A DNA stretch of 64,000 nt from Sphingomonas echinoides (GTDB lineage Bacteria; Pseudomonadota; Alphaproteobacteria; Sphingomonadales; Sphingomonadaceae), in contig NZ_JAPYKK010000001.1 of assembly GCF_029623395.1 (NCBI RefSeq), positions 62,001-126,000 on the forward strand. Direction: 5' to 3'. Below are positions 37,793 to 46,493 of this stretch, piece by piece. The position numbers were made by a program, and so were the translations under genes. Under the pieces are notes generated by a model. That model saw only the letters and a list, made by a program, of their open reading frames with translations. It was not told where the DNA came from and did no database searches. Position 1 is the stretch's first letter. Each line of letters begins with the position of its first letter.

Positions 37793-38683
37793 TCATTCTC
37801 CAAGCGCTTTTGCCAGCGCGATGATTCCGGCCGCAAAGGCGGCGTGGCTGTCGACGACATGGGGCGTGCCGCCATTCGCTTCGACCGCGAGGGCATACAG
37901 CCCGCCCAGGTCGGGATCGGACAGGATATGGACATCGCCCGCCCCGGTTTCGAGCCGCACGGCAACGTCGCTGCCGATCAGCAGACCGCTCGCGTAAGAG
38001 GCGGCGTCGGCGTCATCGCGCTGCCCGAGCAGCTTGCTCGCGCGGATGCCGAACAACGCGGCGGAGAGGTCGCGCCGCTTGCCCGCTTCGACGCCCTCGC
38101 GGAACGCGGCACCGGGAACAACCGCACCGACGAGCTGGCTCGACAACAATCCGTGACCGCGCAGCAGCGCAAACAGTTCGCCGGTCATCGCGGTGGTGAA
38201 ATCCACGACGATCCCATCGGCCATCCGTGCCCATTTGCAATGGGTTCCGGGCTGGCAGAGCAGGCCGTCGCGCGGCACGAGCCCCGCCTCGACCGCACCA
38301 AGCAACTGTACTTCCTCGCCGCGCATCACGTCCGCCCGACCACCCCGGAGGACCGACAGGCCCGGCACGATCGCGGTTCGGTCGTCGATCCAGCCGAGCC
38401 CCTGCGCGAGCGTCGCGAACCCGGCAGGCACCGCGACATAGGGCACGTCGCGCCAGCCGATCGTCGACCCGACCATTCCGGCAAGCAGCATCGGAAGATC
38501 CCCGAAGTGCGCACGGATATCGGCGACTTCACTGGCGAACCCATCCTTCGCCACAGCGGTGACGCCGCGCGCGTCGCGGTCGGTGGCGACGACCTTGCCC
38601 GCCTCGATCCGATAGACGCGACGGTTCGTCGTTCCCCAATCGACCGCAAGAAAGGCATCGGTGAAGGCCGACGATACGGACAT
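37793..38683 (-). CDS. dgoK: 2-dehydro-3-deoxygalactonokinase
   Basis: The kinase that phosphorylates 2-keto-3-deoxygalactonate, 296 residues. The family N-terminus is FLAVDWGTTNRRVYRI; other blocks are GMVGSTIGWRDVPYV, RGEEVQLLGA, CQPGTHCKWARM and FTTAMTGELFALLRGHGLL. The ATG at 38683 is used; the frame is open a further 51 bases without an SD. First gene of the dgoK-dgoA unit, divergent from a FadR-type regulator gene across 160 bases. Confidence 0.93.
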   Translation of the reverse strand: MSVSSAFTDAFLAVDWGTTNRRVYRIEAGKVVATDRDARGVTAVAKDGFASEVADIRAHFGDLPMLLAGMVGSTIGWRDVPYVAVPAGFATLAQGLGWIDDRTAIVPGLSVLRGGRADVMRGEEVQLLGAVEAGLVPRDGLLCQPGTHCKWARMADGIVVDFTTAMTGELFALLRGHGLLSSQLVGAVVPGAAFREGVEAGKRRDLSAALFGIRASKLLGQRDDADAASYASGLLIGSDVAVRLETGAGDVHILSDPDLGGLYALAVEANGGTPHVVDSHAAFAAGIIALAKALGE

Positions 38684-38754
38684 GGTCAACGCTTGGACTC
38701 CTTCGCACCGACAACGGCGATCACGCCCGCGCAAAGCGGTTGCGGGCTGCTGCG

Positions 38755-38772
38755 GTATTTATCTGACTTATT
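38755..38772. promoter_or_regulatory. Candidate operator, site 3 (TCTGA-centred)
   Basis: GTATTTATCTGACTTATT lies between divergent dgoK and the GntR gene, about 72 bases before the regulator start. It shares T-rich flank, TCTGA and following TTATT with site 1. This placement is the usual one for an autoregulating FadR-type repressor. Confidence 0.45.
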
Positions 38773-38843
38773 CCGTGTGTCCAGCGGATCCGCACGGGTC
38801 TGGATGGTGACAGTGCCCCAACAAACGGTCAGAATGGGCGCTT

Positions 38844-39569
38844 ATGGCCCAGCAGACACAGCCGCCCGCGCGCAACCTGACCTACCGTCTGCTCGATACG
38901 ATCGGGCTCGCGATCGTCACCGGCCAGTATGAAACCCAGCCCTTCCCGACCGAAGCGCAGCTTGCGCAGACACACGGAGTCAGCCGCTCGGTGACCCGCG
39001 AAGCGGTCAAGATGCTGACCGCCAAGGGCCTGCTCAGCGCCCGTCCACGGCAAGGCACGGTCGTCCGCCCGGCCGAAACGTGGAACCTGTTCGACACCGA
39101 CGTCCTGCGCTGGATGCTCGAGCGCACTTTCTCGGTCGATCTGCTGCGCCAGTTCAGCCAGTTGCGGATCGCGATCGAACCCGAAGCGGCGGCGCTGGCG
39201 GCGCAGTTCGGCGGGGCGGCGGACTTGCGGCAGATCGATGCCGGGCTGGACCGGATGATCGCCGCCGATCGCGAAGCGGATGATCCGCTGGACGCCGACA
39301 TCGCGTTCCACATCGCCATCCTCAAGGCGTCGCGCAATCCGTTCTACGGGCAATTCCGCGATGTCGTCGCCACCGCGCTACGCACCTCGATCCGCTTCAC
39401 CAACCGCATCAAGGGGCGCAACGCGAGCATTACCGATCACGCCGCCGTCCGCGACGCGATCGTCGCGCGCGATCCGGTCGCAGCGCGGGCCGCAATGCGC
39501 CATCTGATCGGCGACGTGATTGAGCTGATCGACCGAGTCGAAGGGAAGGACGGATCGCCAACGGGTTGA
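38844..39569 (+). CDS. FadR-type GntR transcriptional regulator (candidate DgoR)
   Basis: A GntR regulator with FCD domain, 241 residues. The HTH shows FPTEAQLAQTHGVSRSVTREAVKML and LLSARPRQGTVVRPAETWNLFD, and the FCD domain shows RQFSQLRIAIEPEAAALAA with metal- or ligand-binding His residues in DIAFHIAILKASRN and ITDHAAVRDAI. Its place opposite dgoK-dgoA resembles DgoR, the galactonate-responsive repressor of E. coli. The Gfo/Idh gene follows by 60 bases and is probably co-transcribed. Confidence 0.9.
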   Translation: MAQQTQPPARNLTYRLLDTIGLAIVTGQYETQPFPTEAQLAQTHGVSRSVTREAVKMLTAKGLLSARPRQGTVVRPAETWNLFDTDVLRWMLERTFSVDLLRQFSQLRIAIEPEAAALAAQFGGAADLRQIDAGLDRMIAADREADDPLDADIAFHIAILKASRNPFYGQFRDVVATALRTSIRFTNRIKGRNASITDHAAVRDAIVARDPVAARAAMRHLIGDVIELIDRVEGKDGSPTG

Positions 39570-39628
39570 TGCCGCCCCCGCCGCCGCCTAGGAGCGCGGC
39601 AGTCATCATACAAAAGACGAGTGCCGCC

Positions 39629-40585
39629 ATGCCGACCGCGACCGACCCCGCTTCGCCGCGCGATGGTGTCCTCCGTCTCGGTATCGTCGGCATCGGCAAG
39701 ATCGCGCGCGATCAGCATATTCCCGCGATCCTGGCGAATCCCCGCTTTACCCTGATCGGCACCGCGGATCCACACGGCAGCCTGGCGGGTGTCGCGGCGT
39801 TTGCGGATCTGGCGGCGATGCTGGCCGCCGTCCCCGGTCTCGACGCGGTCGCCGTCTGCACCCCGCCGTCGTACCGCGCGGGCATCGCCACCGCCGCGAT
39901 CGATGCGGGGCTGGCGGTGCTGCTCGAAAAGCCGACCGCCGCGACGCTCGTGGAAGCGGAGGCGATCGTGGCGCATGCCGCCACCACCGGCACGACGCTG
40001 ATGGCGACCTGGCACTCGCGCGAGGCCGCCGCGGTCGCCGAGGCGCGCGCATGGATTGCCGAACGGAACGTCGTGGCGGTCGAGATCGTGTGGAAGGAAG
40101 ACATCCGCCGCTGGCATCCGGGACAGGAGTGGATCTTGGCGGAGAATGGTTTGGGCGTATTCGATCCCGGGATCAACGCGCTGTCGATCCTCACCTTCAT
40201 CCTGCCCGACCCCGTTCGCATCGAAACCGCGCGTATCGCGATCCCCGAAGGCCGGGGCGCCCCGATTGCCGCGACGTTCGCGATGGCGGCAGGCGACATC
40301 CGGATCACGGCGGATTTCGACTTCCTGCAAACCGGCCCGCAAAGCTGGGACATGCGGATCGATACCGATCGCGGGAGCCTGCTGCTCAGCGACGGCGGCG
40401 CGACGATCGCGATCGACGGGGAGGCACCGCGCAAATCGGAGAACATCGAGTATGGCTCGATCTACGCGCGGTTTGCGGATCTGGTGGCGGCAGGTGAGTC
40501 CGAAGTCGACTTGTCGCCGCTGCGGCTGGTCGAGGACGCGCTGCGCATCGCGGATCGCACGACGGCCGCCCCTTTCACGTTTTGA
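39629..40585 (+). CDS. Gfo/Idh/MocA-family aldose dehydrogenase (D-galactose/L-arabinose 1-dehydrogenase candidate)
   Basis: An NAD(P)-dependent oxidoreductase of 318 residues from the ATG at 39629. Seen are the Rossmann motif LGIVGIGKIARDQHIPAI, the conserved LLEKPTAATLVEA (EKP motif) and a WKEDIRRWHPGQEW substrate-site block found in galactose 1-dehydrogenases. It would oxidise D-galactose to its lactone, the first step of the De Ley-Doudoroff route completed by dgoK and dgoA. The related Azospirillum enzyme also accepts L-arabinose, which would link both halves of the locus. No lactonase gene is seen. Confidence 0.82.
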   Translation: MPTATDPASPRDGVLRLGIVGIGKIARDQHIPAILANPRFTLIGTADPHGSLAGVAAFADLAAMLAAVPGLDAVAVCTPPSYRAGIATAAIDAGLAVLLEKPTAATLVEAEAIVAHAATTGTTLMATWHSREAAAVAEARAWIAERNVVAVEIVWKEDIRRWHPGQEWILAENGLGVFDPGINALSILTFILPDPVRIETARIAIPEGRGAPIAATFAMAAGDIRITADFDFLQTGPQSWDMRIDTDRGSLLLSDGGATIAIDGEAPRKSENIEYGSIYARFADLVAAGESEVDLSPLRLVEDALRIADRTTAAPFTF

Positions 40586-40607
40586 GCGCCACTCGCCCGG
40601 GCCTACC

Positions 40608-41996
40608 TTACCGCCGCACCGCCGCCACGTCCGCTTCGGTCCACCCGCCCCCCATCGCCTGGTACAGCGCGACATAGGACGTCAACCGATCCGCATTCGC
40701 CTGCACCAGCGCAAGCTCGGCGGTGAGCAGCCCGCGTTGCGTATCGAGCTGGTCGAGATACGACGAATAGCCCGCCCGGTAGCGGTTCGACGCGTTGCGC
40801 AGCGCGGCGGCATAAGCATCGCGCTGCCCGCGGATTGCGACGGCCTGCTCGCCCGAGCGCTGGACCCCGGCGAGACTGTCGTCGACTTCGCGAAACGCAG
40901 TCAACGCAGACCGCCGATAACTAAACGCCGCCTGGTCCCGCCGCGCAACGGTCAGATCGACGTTCGCGCGCAACCGCCCGCCGTCGAACAGCGGCGACAG
41001 CACGCTCCCGCCGAGCGAAAAGATCCCGACCGGATTGGCCAATGCGGTCGTCAGGATCACCCCCGCCGAACCGGTCAGCGCAATGTTCGGGAGCAACGCC
41101 GCGCGCGCACTGTCGAGGCTGCGGTCGGCGGCGACCAGCGTCTGTTCCGCCTGGAACAGATCGGGCCGACGGCGCAACAGGTCGGCGGGCAGCCCGTCCG
41201 GGATCGGTGGCAGGACCAGCGCGGTCAAAGCAGCCCCCCGCCCGATCGCGCGGGGCGTCGCGCCGAGCAACAGGCTCAGCGCATCCTCTTGCCGCGTGAT
41301 CGCCAGTTGCGCCTGCGGGATCAGCTGTTCGGTCGCGCGATATTCGCCCTCCGCCTGATGCAGCTCGAGATTGGACGTATAACCCGTCTCCGCGCGTCGC
41401 CGCGCGATCCGCAGCGCATCGCCGCGCGCCGCAAGCGTATCGCGCGCGACCGCCAGCCGCGCGTCGAGCGCGCGCAGCGTGATGTACCCGCTCGCGACGC
41501 TGCTCGCGATGGCGAGCCGCACGACGTCGCGTGCGCCTTCACTCGCGAGCAATTGCGCGCGCGCGGCGGCGCTGGCGTTGCGCAACCGCCCGAACAGGTC
41601 GGGGTCGTAGCTGGCGGTGATCGACGGCGTCGCCGTTAGATTGGTGCTCGCTGTGCCAAAGGCATTGAGCGCGCGTGAATCGGTCGTTGGCACCCCCACG
41701 CTGACGGTCGGCGACAGTTGCGCGCGCGCCAAGCGCTCGGCCGCACGGGCTTCGTCGACGCGCCCCGCTGCAATCCCCAGGTCGGGATTGTTGGCAAGCG
41801 CTTCGGCCACCAGGCGCGTCAGCACCGGATCGCCGAACGCATTCCACCACTCCGCGCGGACCGGGGCCCCCGGACCGAGCGCGGTCCGCCATGCAGGAGG
41901 CGCGACGATCGCGGTCGCCACCGGTGCTGCGGGCCGCGGGCCGACGCAGCCCGTGACCAGCACGCCAAAAGCCGCCACGCCCAGCGCGCGTCTCAT
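40608..41996 (-). CDS. Outer-membrane efflux lipoprotein (NodT/TolC family)
   Basis: The outer-membrane channel of a tripartite efflux pump, 462 residues. It has a lipoprotein signal with lipobox LVTGC (Cys17). Two TolC-like repeats are visible (WWNAFGDPVLTRLVAEALANNPDL and LRRRPDLFQAEQTLVAADRSLDSARAA), and the C-terminal YRAGYSSYLDQLDTQRGLL block is typical. Its start overlaps the HlyD-family gene by 4 bases; three genes form one operon on the minus strand. The exported compound is unknown. Confidence 0.9.
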   Translation of the reverse strand: MRRALGVAAFGVLVTGCVGPRPAAPVATAIVAPPAWRTALGPGAPVRAEWWNAFGDPVLTRLVAEALANNPDLGIAAGRVDEARAAERLARAQLSPTVSVGVPTTDSRALNAFGTASTNLTATPSITASYDPDLFGRLRNASAAARAQLLASEGARDVVRLAIASSVASGYITLRALDARLAVARDTLAARGDALRIARRRAETGYTSNLELHQAEGEYRATEQLIPQAQLAITRQEDALSLLLGATPRAIGRGAALTALVLPPIPDGLPADLLRRRPDLFQAEQTLVAADRSLDSARAALLPNIALTGSAGVILTTALANPVGIFSLGGSVLSPLFDGGRLRANVDLTVARRDQAAFSYRRSALTAFREVDDSLAGVQRSGEQAVAIRGQRDAYAAALRNASNRYRAGYSSYLDQLDTQRGLLTAELALVQANADRLTSYVALYQAMGGGWTEADVAAVRR

Positions 41997-43165
41997 CGGA
42001 TCCGCGGCCCGGAGGATGTGTCGATCCGAGTCTGCACCGACATTCCCGGGCGCAGCCGAGCCGCAAGCGGCTGACCCGGATCGATCCTGATCCGGACTGC
42101 GATCCGCTGCGGCACCTTGGTGAAATTGCCCGTCGCATTGTCCGCCTTGAGCACCGCGAATTCGGAACCGGCGGCGGGCGACAGCCGCTCGACATGACCG
42201 GTCAGTCGCGCATTGGCGAGGCCGTCGACAGTAAAGCTCGCGGGTTGCCCGACCGCCATGCGCGCGGTCTGCGCTTCCTTGTAATTGGCGATCACCCAGG
42301 TTTCGGGCGGCACGAGGAACATCAGCTGCGACCCGGCTGTGACATATTGCCCGACCCGCACGCCGACTTCGCTCAACCGTCCGCTTTCAGGCGCGCGCAC
42401 CACCGTATTGTCGAAATCGATCTGCGCGAGCCGCTGCGCCGCCTCCGCGCCGCTGACGCCGGCTTGCTGCCCGCCGCGTCCGACCTCGACCGTGCGGATG
42501 TCCTGCCGCGCGATCTCGCGCGCGGCCTTGGCCTGCAACACGCCCGCCTGCGCTTGCCGGAGGGCCGCCAGCGTCTGGTCGCGTTCGCGCAGCGACACCG
42601 ACCCATCGGTGACGAGGTCGTTGACTCGGTTCATGTCCGCCTGCGCGCGGAGCAACTGCGCGTTGGCGTTGGCCACCGCCGCATCCTGCGCCTGCAAGCT
42701 GGCGGCGCGCGCGCGCGCGGTCTGGTCGCTGTTCGCCAGCGTCGCCTCCTGCCCGGCAACCTGCGCCTTGGCCTGATCGACGCGCTGGCGGTAGATCCGG
42801 TCGTCGATCCGCACCAGCGGTTGCCCCTGCGTCACGCTTGCGAAATCGCGCACCAGCACCGCGGTGACATAACCGCTGACCTGCGGGCTGATCACCGTGG
42901 TGCGGCCGCGCACATAGGCATTGTCGGTCGCCTGGTTCGCAGTGGCGAACGGCGGCAGGCGCCACGCATAGAGCACCGCGCCGATCCCGACCGCCGACAA
43001 TACGATCGCGACGATCAGCGCGCCGCGCGAGGGCCGCGGCGGCCGCCAGCCCGATCCTACCGGCGCAGCGGGGGCGGCGGGGGCGGCAGCGTTCTCCTCG
43101 GCGCGGGCCTCGGTGACGGGGGTGGCTGCGACGGGATTTTGCGGAGTCTGGCGCGTGTCGGTCAT
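41993..43165 (-). CDS. HlyD/EmrA-type membrane-fusion protein
   Basis: The periplasmic adaptor of the efflux pump, 390 residues. After a Pro/Ala-rich cytoplasmic tail there is one membrane helix (LIVAIVLSAVGIGAVLYAW, about 50-68), then the lipoyl half-motif ATDNAYVRGRTTVISPQVSGYV, a long alpha-helical coiled-coil hairpin (about 130-245), the second lipoyl half (DNTVVRAPESGRLSEVGVRVG) and a beta-barrel. The N-terminal anchoring and partner type match EmrAB-TolC systems. Overlaps both neighbours by 4 bases. Confidence 0.9.
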   Translation of the reverse strand: MTDTRQTPQNPVAATPVTEARAEENAAAPAAPAAPVGSGWRPPRPSRGALIVAIVLSAVGIGAVLYAWRLPPFATANQATDNAYVRGRTTVISPQVSGYVTAVLVRDFASVTQGQPLVRIDDRIYRQRVDQAKAQVAGQEATLANSDQTARARAASLQAQDAAVANANAQLLRAQADMNRVNDLVTDGSVSLRERDQTLAALRQAQAGVLQAKAAREIARQDIRTVEVGRGGQQAGVSGAEAAQRLAQIDFDNTVVRAPESGRLSEVGVRVGQYVTAGSQLMFLVPPETWVIANYKEAQTARMAVGQPASFTVDGLANARLTGHVERLSPAAGSEFAVLKADNATGNFTKVPQRIAVRIRIDPGQPLAARLRPGMSVQTRIDTSSGPRIR

Positions 43166-44823
43166 GCAGGAGCCTTGGCAAGCGCCGCGCGACGTTCGCG
43201 CCTCGTGCGGCGAATCAGAAGAAACGCAAGATAGACGGTGGTCAGCCCGGCGAGAACCGCCACCAGCCTAAACGTATCGTCATAGGCAAGGACATTCGCC
43301 TCGCGCGTCGCGGTTTGGGCGAGCAGCGCACCGCCCTCGGCGGCGCGCAACGTCGGATCGCCGACGACCCGCCCGACCGCGCCACCGCCCGCCGCGATCC
43401 GCGCAGCCACGATCGGATCGGTCGGGTCGATCGACTGGACGATCGCGGCGCTGTGCGCTTTCTCCGCGATCGTCTGATACGTGCCCAGCAACGCCGCCCC
43501 GCCGAGCCCGCCGATCGCGTTGACCATGCCGAACAGCGCGAGGAAACTGATGATATGCCCCGCGCCCGCCTTCAACGCGCGGGTCATCCCGAACAGCAGC
43601 GACGGGCCGAGGAAGAAGGTGCCGGCAAACGCGATCACGGCTTGCGTCAGGTACAACTGCGGCGGGCGCGTCAGGCTGGTCGATAGCGAATCGACATAGG
43701 CCGCAACCGCGACCAGGCCGATCGCGAGCATCACCGGATGCGTCAGCCGGTTGACGTCGAGCGTCACGGCGCTGGCAATGACGCCTGCGATCGAAGCGAC
43801 GAAGATGATGACGAACAGCGTCCCGAACTGGTCGTTGTTTTGCCCCAATACGGTCAGCAACCCAACCGCGGCATAGGTCTGTTCGGACAGCACCAGCCGC
43901 GCCATCAGCGTCACCACCGCAAAACGGACGATATCGGCGCTGCCCAGCCAGCGCGTGTTGAGCAGCGGGTTGGCGCGCCCATGTTCGATCACCAGCGCCG
44001 TCGCGAGCAACGGGATCGCGACGACGAGCGACCAGCCGATCCACGGCGCCTCGAACCACCATACGATCCGCCCCTGCCCAAGCACCGCCGAGAACAGCGC
44101 GATTGCGACGGCGAACAGCGTGAAAGTGACGAAATCCAGCGGCTCGAACGCGCTTTTGCGTTCGGTCGGGGGCAAGCGCAGCAAGCTGACCGCGACCAGC
44201 GACAGCAATGCCAGCCCGAATTCGAACAGGTACAGCGCGCGCCATTGCGACATCGCGAGCAGTTCCGGGGAGAACAACCGCGCGAGCGGGGTGGCGCATT
44301 GCGGAATGCCGATCCCGATGACCAGCGCCCGCAATCGCCATTTCGTCGGCAACGCCTGCATCATGTAATAGAGGCTGAGCGAACTGAGCGCAGCGCCCGC
44401 CATCCCGCTCGCCGCGCGCACCGCGATCGCCGACCAGAACCCGTGGACGAACAGGTGCGCGAACGCGAGCAGCACGTACAATCCGAGGAAGATGATCGTA
44501 AAGGGTCGCAGACCGTATTGCTGGCGGAACTTGATCAGCAACAGGTTCATCGACGCATTGGTCATCACGTACACCGTCGGCAACCACGCGATCTCGGTCG
44601 GATCGAAACCGAGCGAGCCCTGCAATGTCATGGTGTTGACCGAAATCAGCGCGGTGCCGAGCCCGCCGGTCAGCCCCACAAGGATCGCAATCGCGCCATA
44701 CGCCAAGCGGACGACCGCGGAATGTTCAGGCGATGCGGGCGAGCCGGGCAGCGCGGGCCGCTCATGCGGCGCGAAGGTCCAGTTCTCCTCGGTCAGGAAA
44801 CGGCGAATACGACTGGCTGCCAT
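43162..44823 (-). CDS. DHA2-family (EmrB-like) MFS drug transporter
   Basis: A 14-helix-type MFS exporter of 553 residues, the first gene of the pump operon. The first helix region YGAIAILVGLTGGLGTALISVNTMTLQGSLGF contains an unusual V-to-T motif version of the DHA2 motif; AWLPTVYVMTNASMNLLLIKFRQQYG matches the helix 2-3 loop. The N-terminus has an extended cytoplasmic stretch of about 35 residues. Together with the downstream adaptor and NodT-type channel it forms a complete inner-to-outer-membrane pump. No regulator gene adjoins it. Confidence 0.9.
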   Translation of the reverse strand: MAASRIRRFLTEENWTFAPHERPALPGSPASPEHSAVVRLAYGAIAILVGLTGGLGTALISVNTMTLQGSLGFDPTEIAWLPTVYVMTNASMNLLLIKFRQQYGLRPFTIIFLGLYVLLAFAHLFVHGFWSAIAVRAASGMAGAALSSLSLYYMMQALPTKWRLRALVIGIGIPQCATPLARLFSPELLAMSQWRALYLFEFGLALLSLVAVSLLRLPPTERKSAFEPLDFVTFTLFAVAIALFSAVLGQGRIVWWFEAPWIGWSLVVAIPLLATALVIEHGRANPLLNTRWLGSADIVRFAVVTLMARLVLSEQTYAAVGLLTVLGQNNDQFGTLFVIIFVASIAGVIASAVTLDVNRLTHPVMLAIGLVAVAAYVDSLSTSLTRPPQLYLTQAVIAFAGTFFLGPSLLFGMTRALKAGAGHIISFLALFGMVNAIGGLGGAALLGTYQTIAEKAHSAAIVQSIDPTDPIVAARIAAGGGAVGRVVGDPTLRAAEGGALLAQTATREANVLAYDDTFRLVAVLAGLTTVYLAFLLIRRTRRERRAALAKAPA

Positions 44824-45005
44824 CGTCTTTCCCTACGCGGTTGGCCAGGATCTGATCAATCCATCCCTATGGCCGATCGCCCGACAGGAAGGATACAACG
44901 CGCCCCCTTCCCGATCAAAAAAACGGTTGTTCGCCCGCACTCTTGATCCATATCAGTCCATAAAATCGGCGTGGGCGTTACGACCCGCGTCAAAGGGGAA
45001 ATTGT

Positions 45006-46475
45006 GTGGCAGATTGTCCAACCGGCGTGGCGGGTCTCGATGACATCCTGGCCGGAGGACTCCAGCGCGGCCGCCTGATTCTGCTAGAAGGCAGCCCGGG
45101 CACCGGCAAGACGACCATCTCGACCCAATTCCTGCTGCAAGGGGCCGAAGCGGGCGAGCGGGTGCTCTACATCACCTTGTCGGAAACCGAGGAGGAGTTG
45201 CGCGAAGGCGCAGAATCCCACGGCTGGACCTTTCCCCCCAGCTTTACCGTGTTCGAACTCGTCCCACCCGAAAGTCTGCTCAACGACAATCACCAGCAGA
45301 GCCTGCTTTATTCGTCCGACCTGGAACTGGGGGAGACGACAAAGCGGATCTTCGAGATTTTCGAGCAGATCAAGCCGTCGCGGATCGTGCTCGATAGCCT
45401 TTCCGAAATCCGCCTGCTGGCGCAGAGTTCGCTGCGCTATCGTCGGCAGATCCTCGCGCTCAAACATTACTTCGCGCAGCAGGACGCGACCGTCCTGATG
45501 CTGGATGATCTGACCGCGGACATGATGGACAAGACCGTCCATTCGGTCGCGCACGCGGTCATCCGGCTGGAGGAATTGTCGCCCACGTACGGCGCGGAAC
45601 GGCGGCGGTTGCGCGTCCTGAAATATCGGGGCCGGCGCTATCGCGGGGGCTATCACGATCTGGTCATCGACACCGGCGGGATCCGCGTGTTCCCGCGCCT
45701 CGTCTCGGCGGAGCATCGCGGCGCGTTTTCGCGGGAAAGCATTCCCGTCGGCAACGCGGCGTTCGACCGGCTGATCGGCGGCGGTTTCGAACGCGGCGCA
45801 AGCACCCTCGTGCTCGGCCCGGCGGGCACAGGCAAGTCGCTGTTAACGTTGAGCTTCGTCAAGGCCGCCGTCGAGCGGGGCGAAAACGCCGCGATGTTCG
45901 TTTTCGACGAGGAACTCGGGCTGTTGTTCAGCCGCGCGCTTGGTCTTGGAATTGACCTTGAAGCGATGGTCGCTGCGAACAAGCTCGTGATCGAGCAGAT
46001 CGATGCGGCCGAACTCTCGCCAGGCGAATTCTCGGAGCGGGTGCGGATCTGTGTCGAACGCTACAAGGCACGGACCGTCGTGATCGACAGCCTCAACGGC
46101 TATCAGGCGGCAATGCCGGAAGAGCAGGCACTGATCCTGCACATGCATGAATTGTTGCAATATCTGAACCGGCAGGGCGTGATGACCTTCCTGACCGTCG
46201 CGCAACACGGCCTGGTCGGCGACATGAAATCCCCGGTCGACGTGACCTATCTGGCGGACACCGTGATCCTGTTGCGATATTTCGAAGCGACCGGTCGGGT
46301 CCGACGCGCGATCTCGGTCGTTAAGAAACGTATGGGAAGGCACGAAGACACGATCCGCGAATTCAGGATCGGGCATGCGGGGATTACCCTGGGCATCCCG
46401 CTGACGGCTTTCCAGGGTGTTCTACGCGGCGTCCCGACGTTGATTGGCGAAGACGATGAACTGTTGCTGGACTGA
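45006..46475 (+). CDS. Double-domain KaiC-like RecA-family ATPase
   Basis: A 489-residue protein with two KaiC domains, about the length of cyanobacterial KaiC. Domain I has Walker A GSPGTGKT (29-36) and acidic SETEEE (59-64); domain II has Walker A GPAGTGKS (271-278) and DEE (301-303), the catalytic glutamates of KaiC. At the position of KaiC Ser431/Thr432 the sequence is Thr414-Tyr415 (DVTYLADTVILLRY). The GTG start at 45006 has GGGGA upstream. No kaiB or kaiA is nearby. It precedes a hybrid histidine kinase by 18 bases, so the two are one unit. Likely a signalling ATPase working with that kinase; a clock role is not implied. Confidence 0.9.
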   Translation: MADCPTGVAGLDDILAGGLQRGRLILLEGSPGTGKTTISTQFLLQGAEAGERVLYITLSETEEELREGAESHGWTFPPSFTVFELVPPESLLNDNHQQSLLYSSDLELGETTKRIFEIFEQIKPSRIVLDSLSEIRLLAQSSLRYRRQILALKHYFAQQDATVLMLDDLTADMMDKTVHSVAHAVIRLEELSPTYGAERRRLRVLKYRGRRYRGGYHDLVIDTGGIRVFPRLVSAEHRGAFSRESIPVGNAAFDRLIGGGFERGASTLVLGPAGTGKSLLTLSFVKAAVERGENAAMFVFDEELGLLFSRALGLGIDLEAMVAANKLVIEQIDAAELSPGEFSERVRICVERYKARTVVIDSLNGYQAAMPEEQALILHMHELLQYLNRQGVMTFLTVAQHGLVGDMKSPVDVTYLADTVILLRYFEATGRVRRAISVVKKRMGRHEDTIREFRIGHAGITLGIPLTAFQGVLRGVPTLIGEDDELLLD

Positions 46476-46493
46476 CATGCGCAAGACTGCTTC

